DNA of 64,000 nt from an uncultured Eggerthellaceae bacterium (GCA_958452575.1 CAUDUM010000001.1:62001-126000), one strand, 5' to 3'. Positions 7,983 through 16,174 are shown, counted from the stretch's first letter. The notes: generated from the sequence alone by a model not told the origin. Numbers and translations: made by a program.

Positions 7983-9293
7983 CTAGAAAACGCCCTCCGA
8001 TTCAAGCTGCGCCCATACCTGGTGGAAGCATGCCGCGATGTAGTCGACGTCCTCGTCGGAGAGCTTGGTGTGCAGGGGCAGCGTGACCTCGTTTTCGAAC
8101 TGGGTCAGCGCGTTGGGAAAGTCCTCGATCGCAAAGCCCATGTCGCGATACGCCGTCAGCAGGGGCAGCGGCTTGTAATGCACATTGGCGGCGACGCCCC
8201 TGTGCGCCAACCCTTCGATGAGCGCGTTGCGGAACGCCTGCGTTTTGCCGGGCATGCGCGCCAGCATCAGGTGCCCGCTCGAGGAGAAGCCCTCCTCGCC
8301 AGCGCGCGCGAGGGCATCGTCGGCATGCGCGGCGTCGGAGCCTCTGCCGTCCTCGTAGTGGCGCAGGATCTCGATCGGCAGGTCGGACAGCGCGTCCTGG
8401 TAGCGGGCGACCAGCTGGCGTCGGCGGGCGAGCAGCCCGGGATAGCGTCGCAGCTGCGCCAATCCCAGCGCCGCTTGGATGTCGGTCATGTTGCACTTCC
8501 ATCCGGGGAAGGCGATGTCGTATTCCCAGGCGCCTGCCTTGGTCTTGGCAAGCGCGTCCTTGGTCTGGCCGTGCAGGGCCATCAGCATGACCTCGCGGTA
8601 CAGCTCATCGTCGTCGAACAGGCCCGGACGCCATGCGAGGGCGCCGCCTTCGGCGGTGGTGAAGTTTTTGACCGCATGGAACGAGAACGTGGTGAGGTCG
8701 GCGATCTCGCCAGCGCGCTTGCCGCGGCGGGACGCCCCCAGCGCATGCGCGCCGTCGGCGACGATGGCGATGTGGCCGATGGCTTCCTGCCGCTCATTGG
8801 CGGGCTGGAAACGATCGCCTGCTGCGTCGAGCGCTTTCGCAAGGGCATCGTAGTCGCACAGGCGCCCCGCGATGTCCACCGGGATGATGGCGCGGGTGCG
8901 CGGCGTGATCAGCGCATCGAGCGAAGCGTAGTCCATCTCGAAGCTGTCCGGCGCCACATCTGCCAGAACCGGCGTCGCGCCGACGTGGCAAATGGGGGAG
9001 CAGGATGCGGTGTAGGTGTAGGCGCTGGTGATGACCTCGTCACCCGGGCCGATGCCGAGCGCGCGCAGGGCGCACTCGAGCGCCGCGGTCGCCGAGGACA
9101 GGCAGGCGACGCGCGCCGCTCCGGTGAAACCAGCAAGCTGCCGCTCGAGCTCCTTGGTCTTGGGTCCGGTGGTGATCCAGCCGCTTTGCAGCGCGTCGAC
9201 CACCTCGTCGATCTCTGCCTGGGTGATATCGGGCGGGGAGAAGGGGATCTCCCTTTTCTCCATCGCGGTTTTCTCTTCGACGATTCCGCTCAC
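7983..9293 (-). CDS. DegT/DnrJ/EryC1/StrS sugar aminotransferase
   Basis: 436 residues, PLP-dependent. The internal-aldimine lysine is in TTFSFHAVKNFTTAEGG and the phosphate-binding region in CLSSATAALECAL. It aminates a nucleotide-linked keto-sugar; PglE-like enzymes make the 4-amino sugar precursor used by PglC-type transferases. The start is GTG at 9293, preceded by AAGGAG at about 8 bases; the nearby ATG is out of frame and closes at once. It is slightly longer than the usual ~370-390 residues because of inserts near residue 145 (DRFQPANERQE) and near 320. Confidence 0.9.
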   Translation of the reverse strand: MSGIVEEKTAMEKREIPFSPPDITQAEIDEVVDALQSGWITTGPKTKELERQLAGFTGAARVACLSSATAALECALRALGIGPGDEVITSAYTYTASCSPICHVGATPVLADVAPDSFEMDYASLDALITPRTRAIIPVDIAGRLCDYDALAKALDAAGDRFQPANERQEAIGHIAIVADGAHALGASRRGKRAGEIADLTTFSFHAVKNFTTAEGGALAWRPGLFDDDELYREVMLMALHGQTKDALAKTKAGAWEYDIAFPGWKCNMTDIQAALGLAQLRRYPGLLARRRQLVARYQDALSDLPIEILRHYEDGRGSDAAHADDALARAGEEGFSSSGHLMLARMPGKTQAFRNALIEGLAHRGVAANVHYKPLPLLTAYRDMGFAIEDFPNALTQFENEVTLPLHTKLSDEDVDYIAACFHQVWAQLESEGVF

Positions 9294-9589
9294 GGTCGCA
9301 TCTCCTTAACGCATCTCTGCCGCATCGCGCAAAGGGGCGGGTGCGGGGCACGTTGCGAGTTTCTATTAATGTCCTTGTCGCGCTCAGTCGTACGAGTCGG
9401 CCATGCGCACAGACAATCCATTATTGCGCTGATGGGCTTCCGAACTACCCAAATCGCCCAACCTACAGGAAAAATGCGGTAAACGCCGATGGCGGTTGCC
9501 GGTAAGCGGACAGCTGCGCCGAGAGGCTTGACCGCATTCTCGCGGGATCCAAAACCGCTGCCATCGCCATCATCCTGTCCGTTACTTGG

Positions 9590-9602
9590 TATACTGCCCA
9601 TC
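9590..9602 (+). promoter_or_regulatory. -10 box placed for leaderless transcription
   Basis: TATACT (9590-9595) is followed by 7 bases and then ATG at 9603, so transcription should begin at or next to the start codon. No ribosome site precedes the ATG. The remaining divergent gap (9294-9589) shows no gene or strong structure. Confidence 0.5.
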
Positions 9603-10958
9603 ATGGATACCAAGCCACTACAGAACAGCGTTTCGGCAAACGTCGACGCGGACGCGCGCTTCCGCGGCCCCCGCGCCGCGCGCAAGAAGCGCATCGCGGT
9701 CGTCACGATGGGCGTGAAGCTGGGGGACGAGACGCGCGGCTACACGCGCTTTAGGTTCCTGTCCGAGCTGTTGGTCCGCGAGGGTTTCGAGGTCGAGCTG
9801 TTCACCTCGTCGTTCCAGCACTGGGAGAAGGCGCAGCGCGACACCTCGCGCGAATGCTACCGCACCCAGCCGTACCGCATTTCGTTCATCCAGGAGCCGG
9901 GGTATCGCAAGAACCTCGACCTGACGCGCATCAACAGCCACCGCATCGCCGCCAAGAACCTTCGCACGATGCTGCGCGAGCGCTTTGACGCCGATCCTCA
10001 TGCGTTCGACCTGATATATGCCGAGATCCCGCCCAACGACGTCGCGCGCGTATGCGCCGAGGAGGCCCAGCGCAACCGCATCCCCTTTGTCGCCGACATC
10101 AACGACTTGTGGCCCGAGGCGATGCGCATGGTGGTCGATATCCCCGTGGTGAGCGATGTCGTGTTCCATCCCTTCTCGCGCGACGCGCACGAGGTGTACC
10201 GCCTGCTTTCGGGCGCCGTCGGCACATCCGACGAATACGCCGCCCGTCCCGCCAAGGATCGCAACGAGCCGTATCCCCATGTCACCGTGTACGTTGGCAA
10301 CGACCTGTCTCTGTTCGACGCCGGCGTCAAGGAACATGCCGGCAAGATCGACAAGCCCGAAGACGAGGTGTGGGCAAGCTACGCTGGTACGCTGGGCGCA
10401 AGCTACGATCTGGCGACGCTGGTTAAGGCGGCGGCCATTCTGCAGGAACGCCGTGCGCAGGATCTCGAAGCGGCCTCGATGGATCCGGGTCGCGTGGTCG
10501 CTCCTCCGGTGCGTGTGAAGATCCTCGGCGACGGCCCGGACAAGCAGAAGCTCGAGGAGCTTGCCGCGCAGCTGGACGCGCCGGTCGACTTCCTCGGCTA
10601 TCAGGATTATCCCAACATGGCGGCGTGGCTTTCCAAATCGGACATCGTCGTCAACTCGCTGGTCAAAACCGCCGCGCAAAGCATCGTCACCAAGATCGGC
10701 GACTACCTTGCCAGCGAAAGCCCCATGATCAATACCGGTTCGAGCCCGGAGTTCCGCGGAAAGGTCGCATCCGACGGCTTCGGCGTCAACATCGAGGCGG
10801 AGGATCCCGAGGCTCTGGCCGACGCGATCGAGGAGCTTGCGCGCAACTCATCGATGCGCAAGATCATGGCGGCAAAGGGGCGCCGCGTCGCCGAGCAGCA
10901 GTTCGATCAGCCCAATTCGTACCGCGCGATCGTGGATCTCATCCGCAAGCTGCTGTAG
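9603..10958 (+). CDS. GT4-type glycosyltransferase (GT-B fold)
   Basis: About 451 residues. The Rossmann start is KKRIAVVTMGVKLGDETRGY. A donor-binding C-terminal domain has VRVKILGDGPDKQKLEEL and KSDIVVNSL, where the usual E-X7-E is only loosely kept. It probably adds a sugar to the glycan built by the neighbouring transferase and aminotransferase genes. An in-frame ORF extends upstream to 9489, but its residues are low-complexity and the -10 box at 9590 lies inside it, so 9603 is preferred. Donor and acceptor are unknown. Confidence 0.82.
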   Translation: MDTKPLQNSVSANVDADARFRGPRAARKKRIAVVTMGVKLGDETRGYTRFRFLSELLVREGFEVELFTSSFQHWEKAQRDTSRECYRTQPYRISFIQEPGYRKNLDLTRINSHRIAAKNLRTMLRERFDADPHAFDLIYAEIPPNDVARVCAEEAQRNRIPFVADINDLWPEAMRMVVDIPVVSDVVFHPFSRDAHEVYRLLSGAVGTSDEYAARPAKDRNEPYPHVTVYVGNDLSLFDAGVKEHAGKIDKPEDEVWASYAGTLGASYDLATLVKAAAILQERRAQDLEAASMDPGRVVAPPVRVKILGDGPDKQKLEELAAQLDAPVDFLGYQDYPNMAAWLSKSDIVVNSLVKTAAQSIVTKIGDYLASESPMINTGSSPEFRGKVASDGFGVNIEAEDPEALADAIEELARNSSMRKIMAAKGRRVAEQQFDQPNSYRAIVDLIRKLL

Positions 10959-11221
10959 AGGCGGGATGCTGGTCGGGCGTTTTGCCGTTTGAAGTCGTTC
11001 GCGGCGACTGGTCGCATGTGATCATTGACCCCTCGACAGCAAGGCGTTGTTGCCATAAGATAACCCGGTATGGAATTTCGGCTCGGACATAGCATGGGCA
11101 TGCCCAAGCCTGGGTCTTCCGGCATGAAAGCAGGGGCCCGGGCATAGTTTCGGCGCGGATGCCGCACACCGCGGCGCCTCCGCATGTTCTGTGACGGTAC
11201 GAGAAACATTTGGGATGCACC
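10959..11221 (+). other. 263-bp leader region upstream of metN
   Basis: No ORF. Short GC-rich self-complementary pieces occur around 11100-11155 (GCCCAAGCCTGGGT, GGGCCCGGGC). A weak promoter-like pair is TTGTTG (11047-11052) with TATGGA (11069-11074), 16 bases apart. The gap is unusually long for an operon head in this window and could be a regulated leader. It matches no SAM riboswitch core I can recognise. Confidence 0.35.
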
Positions 11222-11989
11222 ATGATAGAGATTCAACACCTGTGCAAAACGTATAACGCGTCGTCTGAAACCGCACATCATGCGCTCAACGACGTCAGCC
11301 TCACGATCAACGACGGCGACATCTTCGGCATCATCGGCGCTTCGGGTGCGGGCAAGTCCACGCTCGTGCGCTGCATCAACCTGCTCGAGCGCCCCACGTC
11401 GGGCAAGATCCTGATCGACGGGCGCGATGTCACCGACTTCTCCGGCAAGCAGCTGCTGGAGCTGCGCGCCTCCATCGGCATGATCTTTCAGAACTTCAGC
11501 TTGTTCCAGCAGCGCACGGTGCTGCGCAACGTGACGTTTCCGCTGGAGCTGCGCCGCGCCGCCAAGGAGGATCGCGAGAAGCGCGCCCGCGAACTGCTCG
11601 AGGTTGTGGAGCTGGTCGACAAGGCGGACCGCTATCCCAGCCAGCTTTCCGGCGGCCAGCAGCAGCGCGTGGCGATCGCCCGTGCGCTGGCCAACAACCC
11701 CAAGATCATGCTGTGCGACGAGGCAACCAGCGCGCTTGACACGCGCACGACGGTCTCGATCCTCAAGCTGCTTAAGGAGATCAACGCCAGCCTCGGCGTG
11801 ACGATGGTCGTCATCACCCACTCGCTTGCCGTGGCCCAGAAGATCTGCAACCGCATCGCGGTCATTGACGCGGGCCGCATTGTGGAGGAGGGGATCACCT
11901 CCGAGGTGTTCTCCAGCCCCAAAAGCCCGGTCACGCGCGAGCTCATCCAGAACGACTCCTTGGCAAACGTCACCGAGGAGGCGAACTAA
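11222..11989 (+). CDS. metN: methionine ABC transporter ATP-binding protein
   Basis: 255 residues. Walker A is IGASGAGKSTLVRCIN, the Q-loop FQNFSLFQ, the signature LSGGQQQR, Walker B IMLCDEATSALD, and the H-loop ITHS. The pattern "CDEATSALD" plus the metI and metQ neighbours identify the D/L-methionine importer. It lacks most of the ~90-residue C-terminal NIL/ACT domain with which E. coli MetN senses methionine, so substrate feedback through that domain is probably absent. The start is ATG 11222; a short in-frame extension to 11210 lacks a ribosome site. Confidence 0.92.
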   Translation: MIEIQHLCKTYNASSETAHHALNDVSLTINDGDIFGIIGASGAGKSTLVRCINLLERPTSGKILIDGRDVTDFSGKQLLELRASIGMIFQNFSLFQQRTVLRNVTFPLELRRAAKEDREKRARELLEVVELVDKADRYPSQLSGGQQQRVAIARALANNPKIMLCDEATSALDTRTTVSILKLLKEINASLGVTMVVITHSLAVAQKICNRIAVIDAGRIVEEGITSEVFSSPKSPVTRELIQNDSLANVTEEAN

Positions 11990-11991
11990 CG

Positions 11992-12669
11992 ATGGATTTC
12001 CTGACTGCGTTCTTCGACGAGTACGGACTGCTGCTTGCTCAGGGCACGTGGGACACCATCGTCATGACGGTCGTCGCCACGCTGGGCGCCTACATCATCG
12101 GCATCCCTCTGGGCGTACTGCTGGTCGTCACCGCTCCGGGTGGGTTGCGCCCGCATAAGGCGCTCAACGCCGTGCTGGGATGGATCGTCAACATCGGCCG
12201 CTCCATCCCGTTCATCATCCTGCTGGTTGCGTTGATCCCGTTCACGCGCTGGGTCGTGGGCACGTCGCTGGGCGTTCCTGGCGCCATCGTGCCTTTGATC
12301 GTGGCCGCCGCGCCGTTCGTCGGCCGTATGGTCGAGCAGAGCTTGGCAGAGGTCGACGCGGGCCTGATCGAGGCGGCTCAGAGCTTCGGCGCCAGCGTGT
12401 GGCAGATCGTCGTCAAGGTGTTTTTGCGCGAGAGTCTGCCGTCGCTCATCCGCGGCGTCTCCATCACGTTCATCACGCTGTTCGGCTACTCCGCCATGGC
12501 GGGCACCGTCGGCGCGGGCGGTTTGGGCGACATCGCCATCCGCTACGGCTACCAGCGCTACCAAGACGACGTCATGATCGCCGCCGTCATCCTGTGTATC
12601 GTGCTCGTGCAGGTGTTCCAGAGCGCCGGCGACATCCTGGCGCGCAAGATCGATCGCCGCAATCGATAG
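11992..12669 (+). CDS. metI: methionine ABC transporter permease
   Basis: 225 residues with five or so hydrophobic helices and the coupling loop EAAQSFGASVWQIV. The GRSIPFIILLVALIPFTR segment is typical of MetI. It forms the homodimeric membrane channel for MetN and MetQ. The ATG starts two bases after the metN stop. metQ lies 306 bp further on, separated by a palindromic repeat element, so metQ may be transcribed partly on its own. Confidence 0.93.
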   Translation: MDFLTAFFDEYGLLLAQGTWDTIVMTVVATLGAYIIGIPLGVLLVVTAPGGLRPHKALNAVLGWIVNIGRSIPFIILLVALIPFTRWVVGTSLGVPGAIVPLIVAAAPFVGRMVEQSLAEVDAGLIEAAQSFGASVWQIVVKVFLRESLPSLIRGVSITFITLFGYSAMAGTVGAGGLGDIAIRYGYQRYQDDVMIAAVILCIVLVQVFQSAGDILARKIDRRNR

Positions 12670-12680
12670 TTTCGGCGGCG

Positions 12681-12816
12681 CCCATGGCGATGACGGAGGG
12701 TTACGCAACCTCCGCTTCGCTGCTCGGCCTTCGGCCTCGTGCGCTGCGCTACAGCAGTCATATTGCGGGCTAATCAGTATGCAGATGGTTGCTACACCCT
12801 CCGACATCGCCACGGG
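12681..12816 (+). repeat. palindrome-bounded repeat element A (136 bp), metI-metQ gap
   Basis: Bounded by inverted repeats: GGCGATGACGGAGGGT (12686-12701) against ACCCTCCGACATCGCC (12796-12811), extending to about 21 bp with two mismatches. The interior shares blocks with a second element at 21774-21922: CTCCGCT..GCTGCTC, GCCTTCGGCCTCGTGCGC, and ATGCAGATGGTTGCTACACCCTC against GTGCAGACGGTCGCTGCGCCCTC. No ORF is present. It resembles a MITE- or REP-like element, or a folded RNA. It may end or attenuate readthrough from metNI. Confidence 0.7.
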
Positions 12817-12931
12817 CTGGCGGTTTTGCTCCTCAACGTAGCCTCTGGGCGCCGCCGAGGACGCCCCACCGTTTCCGTAGCGATATCGACCGTATTCGAA
12901 ACCTCTCTGTAACCTTATTTTGCTCGTATGG

Positions 12932-12937
12932 TATAAG
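12932..12937 (+). promoter_or_regulatory. possible metQ -10 box
   Basis: TATAAG in the AT-richer stretch 39 bases before the metQ ATG; no convincing -35 partner. Confidence 0.3.
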
Positions 12938-12975
12938 CTGAAACAACTGTTTTAGTGAATAGGAAGGGGATTTCT

Positions 12976-13836
12976 ATGAAGAAGATCAAACTGGCGAAGG
13001 CGGTGGCGACCGCGGCGATCGCGGGTGCCGCGCTGGTCGCCCTGGTGGGTTGCGGCGGCAGCTCCCAGAGCGTCAAGATCGGCGTGCCGTCCGACCCGAC
13101 CAACGAGGCCCGCGCGCTTCTGCTGCTGCAGGACGAGGGTCTGCTGACGCTCGAGGAGGGCGCCGGCCTGCAGGCGACCAAGAACGACATCGCCGATAAT
13201 CCTCACAACATCGAGATCGTCGAGATGGAGGCCGCTTCGCTGCCCACCTCGCTGCCCGATCTGGACATGGCCGTCATCAACGGCAACTACGCCATCGGCG
13301 CCGGCCTGGACACCTCCTCCACGCTCGCGGTCGAGGCGACCGATTCCGAGGCTGCCGACATCTACCAGAACGTCGTCGCATGCCGCGCCGGCGATGAGAG
13401 CACGCCCAAGATCCAGGCGCTCGTGGCCGCGCTGTCCACCCAGACGGTCAAGGACTACATCGACGCCACCTACAACGGCAGCGTAGTGATGGTCGCCGAT
13501 GTCGTCTCCGATGACGACATCCCCCAGGCCACCGGCGATGACACCACCATCAAGGTTGGCGCCTCCCCGGCTCCCCACGCCGAGATCCTGGCTCAGATCT
13601 CCGATCTGCTGGCCGCGAAGGGTTGGACGCTCGAGGTGACCGAGTTCAACGACTACATCCAGCCCAACGTCGCCGTCACCGACGGCGAGCTGGATGCCAA
13701 CTACTTCCAGCACATCTCGTACCTCAACGACTACAACGAGCAGAACGGCACCGATCTTGCCAACGCCGGCGGCATCCACTTCGAGCCGCTGGGGCTGTAT
13801 CCCGGCAAGACCACCTCGCTGGAGGGCCTGCAGTAA
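12976..13836 (+). CDS. metQ: methionine-binding lipoprotein MetQ, circularly permuted
   Basis: 286 residues. The signal peptide ends in lipobox LVGC (Cys26). The order of the mature chain is inverted relative to known MetQ/NlpA proteins. The usual C-terminal half comes first (VPSDPTNEARALLLLQ, INGNYAIGAG, CRAGDESTPKIQALV, residues ~32-170). A linker rich in Asp/Val follows. The usual N-terminal half comes last (IKVGASPAPHAEIL, EFNDYIQPN, DANYFQH, residues ~190-286), ending at TTSLEGLQ just where a normal MetQ continues into its DPTN segment. Both lobes appear complete, so the fold and methionine pocket can still form. ATG 12976 has an AGGAAGGGG site. Confidence 0.93.
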   Translation: MKKIKLAKAVATAAIAGAALVALVGCGGSSQSVKIGVPSDPTNEARALLLLQDEGLLTLEEGAGLQATKNDIADNPHNIEIVEMEAASLPTSLPDLDMAVINGNYAIGAGLDTSSTLAVEATDSEAADIYQNVVACRAGDESTPKIQALVAALSTQTVKDYIDATYNGSVVMVADVVSDDDIPQATGDDTTIKVGASPAPHAEILAQISDLLAAKGWTLEVTEFNDYIQPNVAVTDGELDANYFQHISYLNDYNEQNGTDLANAGGIHFEPLGLYPGKTTSLEGLQ

Positions 13837-13878
13837 GCTGCCCGCATGTGAGGGATGGCGCCAACGCGCGATGGTCAA

Positions 13879-13908
13879 GGGGCTCGGTCGTGGACCGGGC
13901 CCTTTTTA
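13879..13908 (+). terminator. rho-independent terminator after metQ
   Basis: GGGCTCGGTC, short loop, GACCGGGCCC followed by TTTTT; one G-T pair in the 10-bp stem. Confidence 0.85.
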
Positions 13909-13931
13909 ACGCGCTTGCAAAGTTGTCACGC

Positions 13932-13937
13932 TATACT
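13932..13937 (+). promoter_or_regulatory. -10 box upstream of glnA
   Basis: TATACT about 80 bases before the glnA ATG. TTGCAA (13915-13920) and TTGTCA are too close for a standard -35, suggesting activator dependence or an unusual spacing. Confidence 0.4.
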
Positions 13938-14019
13938 GATCGCGTTATCGGTGGGAGAGGGCGTCCCGGTGCGCCGCGCTTTCCACCGCAAGCAGCGCTT
14001 TTGAGGAAAGGACCAGGCA

Positions 14020-15333
14020 ATGACCCCCAATCCGCAGCAGGATTTCGTGCTTAAGACCATCAAGAGCCGCGACGTTCACTTCGTGCGCTTCTGGTTCACC
14101 GACGTCATGGGCAACATGAAGTCGTTCGCCGTCATTCCCAGCGAGCTGGACAACGCGTTCGCCGACGGCATGGGATTCGACGGCAGCTGCATCGAGGGGT
14201 TCGCGCTCGAGGCTGAATCCGACATGCTGGCGTTCCCCGACGCCTCCACGTTCCAGGTCCTGCCCTGGCGTCCCGAATCAAACGCCGTGGCGCGCATGTT
14301 CTGCGACATCCGCCGCCCTGATGGGGCTCCGTTCGAGGGCGATCCGCGCCATGTGCTGGCCCGCACCCTGGAGCGCGCCGCGGATATGGGCTACATCTTC
14401 AACGTCGGCCCCGAGCTAGAGTACTACTACTTCAAGGATCTTTCGGGCACCGAGGTGCTCGACACGGGCGGCTATTTCGATCTGACCACGCTCGACTACG
14501 CAAGCGACCTGCGTCGCGACACCGTTCTGACGCTTGAGAAGATGGGCATCCCCGTGGAGTACTCGCACCACGAGCTCGGACCCTCGCAGCACGAGATCGA
14601 CCTGCGCTACGACGAGGCGCTTTCCATGGCCGATGCGGTCATGACCTACAAGATGGTCGTCAAGGAGATCGCCATCAAGCACGGCGTCCACGCGTCGTTC
14701 ATGCCCAAGCCCCTGTCGGATGCGCCCGGCAGCGCGATGCACGTGCATCAGAGCCTGTTCGATCTCGACGGCCGCAACGCGTTTTTCGACCCGAAGGACC
14801 CGGAGGGCCTTTGCCTGTCGTCTTTGGCTAAAAGCTACATCGCGGGCCTGCTCAAGTACGCGCCGGAGTTCTGCCTGGTCACCAATCAGACCGTCAACTC
14901 CTACAAGCGCCTGGTGGGTGACGAAAAGGCTCCGGTGAGGCTGTCGTGGGCGCGCACCGACCGCACGAGCCTCGTGCGCATCCCGGGCTACCGGCCCAAC
15001 CGCGAGCGCACCTGCCGCGTGGAGCTGCGCAGTCCCGATCCGGCGGCCAACCCCTATCTGGCGTTCGCCGTTATGCTTGCCGCCGGCCTTGCGGGCATCG
15101 AGGAGGGGCTCGAGCTCATGCCCCCCGCCGATGCCGCCAGCATCCAGGACGCGCGCCTGCTGCCCCGCAACCTGGGCGAGGCGATCGAGCTGTTCGAGGC
15201 ATCGGACCTGATGCGCCAGACGTTGGGCGAGCACATCCACCGCTACCTGGTGGAGGCCAAGCGCGAGGAGTGGGGATCGTACCAAAGCAGCGTCTCCCAG
15301 TGGGAGCGCGATCGCTACTTGGCGGTGCTCTGA
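14020..15333 (+). CDS. glnA: glutamine synthetase, type I
   Basis: 437 residues, ATP-dependent glutamate plus ammonia to glutamine, cytoplasmic dodecamer. Visible signatures are MGFDGSCIEGF, the metal/glutamate site VGPELEYYYF, HHELGPSQHEIDL, the ATP region KPLSDAPGSAMHVHQSL, and NSYKRLVGDEKAPV. The short length and no recognisable adenylylation loop (NLYDLP) point to the GSI-alpha class, controlled by feedback or transcription rather than GlnE. A GlnR-like regulator follows 34 bp downstream, so nitrogen control of the pair is likely. Confidence 0.95.
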   Translation: MTPNPQQDFVLKTIKSRDVHFVRFWFTDVMGNMKSFAVIPSELDNAFADGMGFDGSCIEGFALEAESDMLAFPDASTFQVLPWRPESNAVARMFCDIRRPDGAPFEGDPRHVLARTLERAADMGYIFNVGPELEYYYFKDLSGTEVLDTGGYFDLTTLDYASDLRRDTVLTLEKMGIPVEYSHHELGPSQHEIDLRYDEALSMADAVMTYKMVVKEIAIKHGVHASFMPKPLSDAPGSAMHVHQSLFDLDGRNAFFDPKDPEGLCLSSLAKSYIAGLLKYAPEFCLVTNQTVNSYKRLVGDEKAPVRLSWARTDRTSLVRIPGYRPNRERTCRVELRSPDPAANPYLAFAVMLAAGLAGIEEGLELMPPADAASIQDARLLPRNLGEAIELFEASDLMRQTLGEHIHRYLVEAKREEWGSYQSSVSQWERDRYLAVL

Positions 15334-15367
15334 TGGGCGCCGCGGATGAGCCGAGGAGGTGCGCGCG

Positions 15368-16036
15368 ATGAGAAAATCGGTCATATTCGTTGCGGACAGC
15401 CTCGATAACGCGCATAAGTTCCAGCAGGTGCTCTCGGCGTTGGACGTCGAGGTGGCTGCGGGGTCGTCTTTGCAGTTCAAGAACCTGCTGGTGAAGCATC
15501 CCGGCTACGATCTGGTCATCTACGAGGTTCGCGGCGATGTCGCCGCGGGCGTGTCGGCGGCCGAGGACATGCTCGTCGCCGACGGCAACGGCATGATGCT
15601 CGTGATCCTGTCCGAGGAGCAGCTGGCCGATTTCGTGCCGCCGGCGCGCGTGCGCTCGGACTTCGTCATGCGCAACGCGTCCGCCGCCGAGTGCACGGTG
15701 CGCGTGCGCCAGCTGCTTTGGCCGGGCAGCGAGCAGACCACCGCATCCTGCGTGACGGTCGACGCCATGACCATCAATCTGGCCACGTACCAGGTCGAAG
15801 TCGATGGGGAGCCTTTGGACCTCACCTACCTCGAGTACGCGCTGCTGGCGTTTCTCGCAACGCATCCGGGGCGCACGTATTCGCGCGATGCGCTGCTTCG
15901 CCATGTGTGGGGTTTCGATTACTACGGCGGCTCGCGCACGGTCGACGTGCATGTGCGACGCATCCGCGCCAAGCTCGGGCCCGAGCTCGCGCAGCATCTG
16001 GAAACGGTGCGCGGCGTGGGCTATCTGTGGAACTGA
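15368..16036 (+). CDS. orphan OmpR-family regulator, GlnR-like, without phosphoacceptor Asp
   Basis: 222 residues: a divergent receiver domain (~1-120) and a C-terminal OmpR/PhoB winged helix (~130-222; LTYLEYALLAFLATHPGRTYSR, then SRTVDVHVRRIRAKLG). At the position of the phosphorylated aspartate the chain reads DLVIYEV, giving Glu53, and the acidic N-terminal pair is reduced. Actinobacterial GlnR is likewise an atypical receiver with no partner kinase, and none is present here. Position directly after glnA suggests control of nitrogen genes. ATG 15368 has AGGAGG nine bases upstream. Confidence 0.8.
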   Translation: MRKSVIFVADSLDNAHKFQQVLSALDVEVAAGSSLQFKNLLVKHPGYDLVIYEVRGDVAAGVSAAEDMLVADGNGMMLVILSEEQLADFVPPARVRSDFVMRNASAAECTVRVRQLLWPGSEQTTASCVTVDAMTINLATYQVEVDGEPLDLTYLEYALLAFLATHPGRTYSRDALLRHVWGFDYYGGSRTVDVHVRRIRAKLGPELAQHLETVRGVGYLWN

Positions 16037-16099
16037 TCGCACCTCGGTCGTCCTGAACCCCGTTTCGCCGCGACTGCCCGATTCGCCGCCCCGTCGCGC

Positions 16100-16128
16100 T
16101 TGTCCCGGCGCGCGTCTGCCCGTATGAT
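16100..16128 (+). promoter_or_regulatory. promoter of the flavin reductase-rubredoxin gene
   Basis: TTGTCC (16100-16105), 17-base spacer, TATGAT (16123-16128). Confidence 0.55.
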
Positions 16129-16174
16129 GGCGCTAGGGAAGATCGGGAAGGGCAGCCCTTCCCGACAAAGCGCC
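16129..16174 (+). other. structured leader with nested hairpins
   Basis: Inner stem TCGGGAAGGG/CCCTTCCCGA (16143-16165, three-base loop) and outer pairing GGCGCT/AGCGCC, right after the predicted transcription start and 60 bases before the ATG. No U-tract follows, so it could protect the mRNA or act as a regulated leader. Confidence 0.45.

Noticed and set aside
7326..9482. 718-codon open frame on the plus strand
   Set aside because: Antisense to the well-supported sugar transferase and aminotransferase genes.
10959..11221. SAM riboswitch upstream of metNIQ
   Set aside because: I looked for SAM-I, SAM-II and SAM-IV style cores; none of the conserved blocks is present, so I report only an unexplained leader.
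12681..12816. Insertion sequence
   Set aside because: Terminal inverted repeats are present, but the element is 136 bp with no transposase; it could only be a non-autonomous relic or RNA element.
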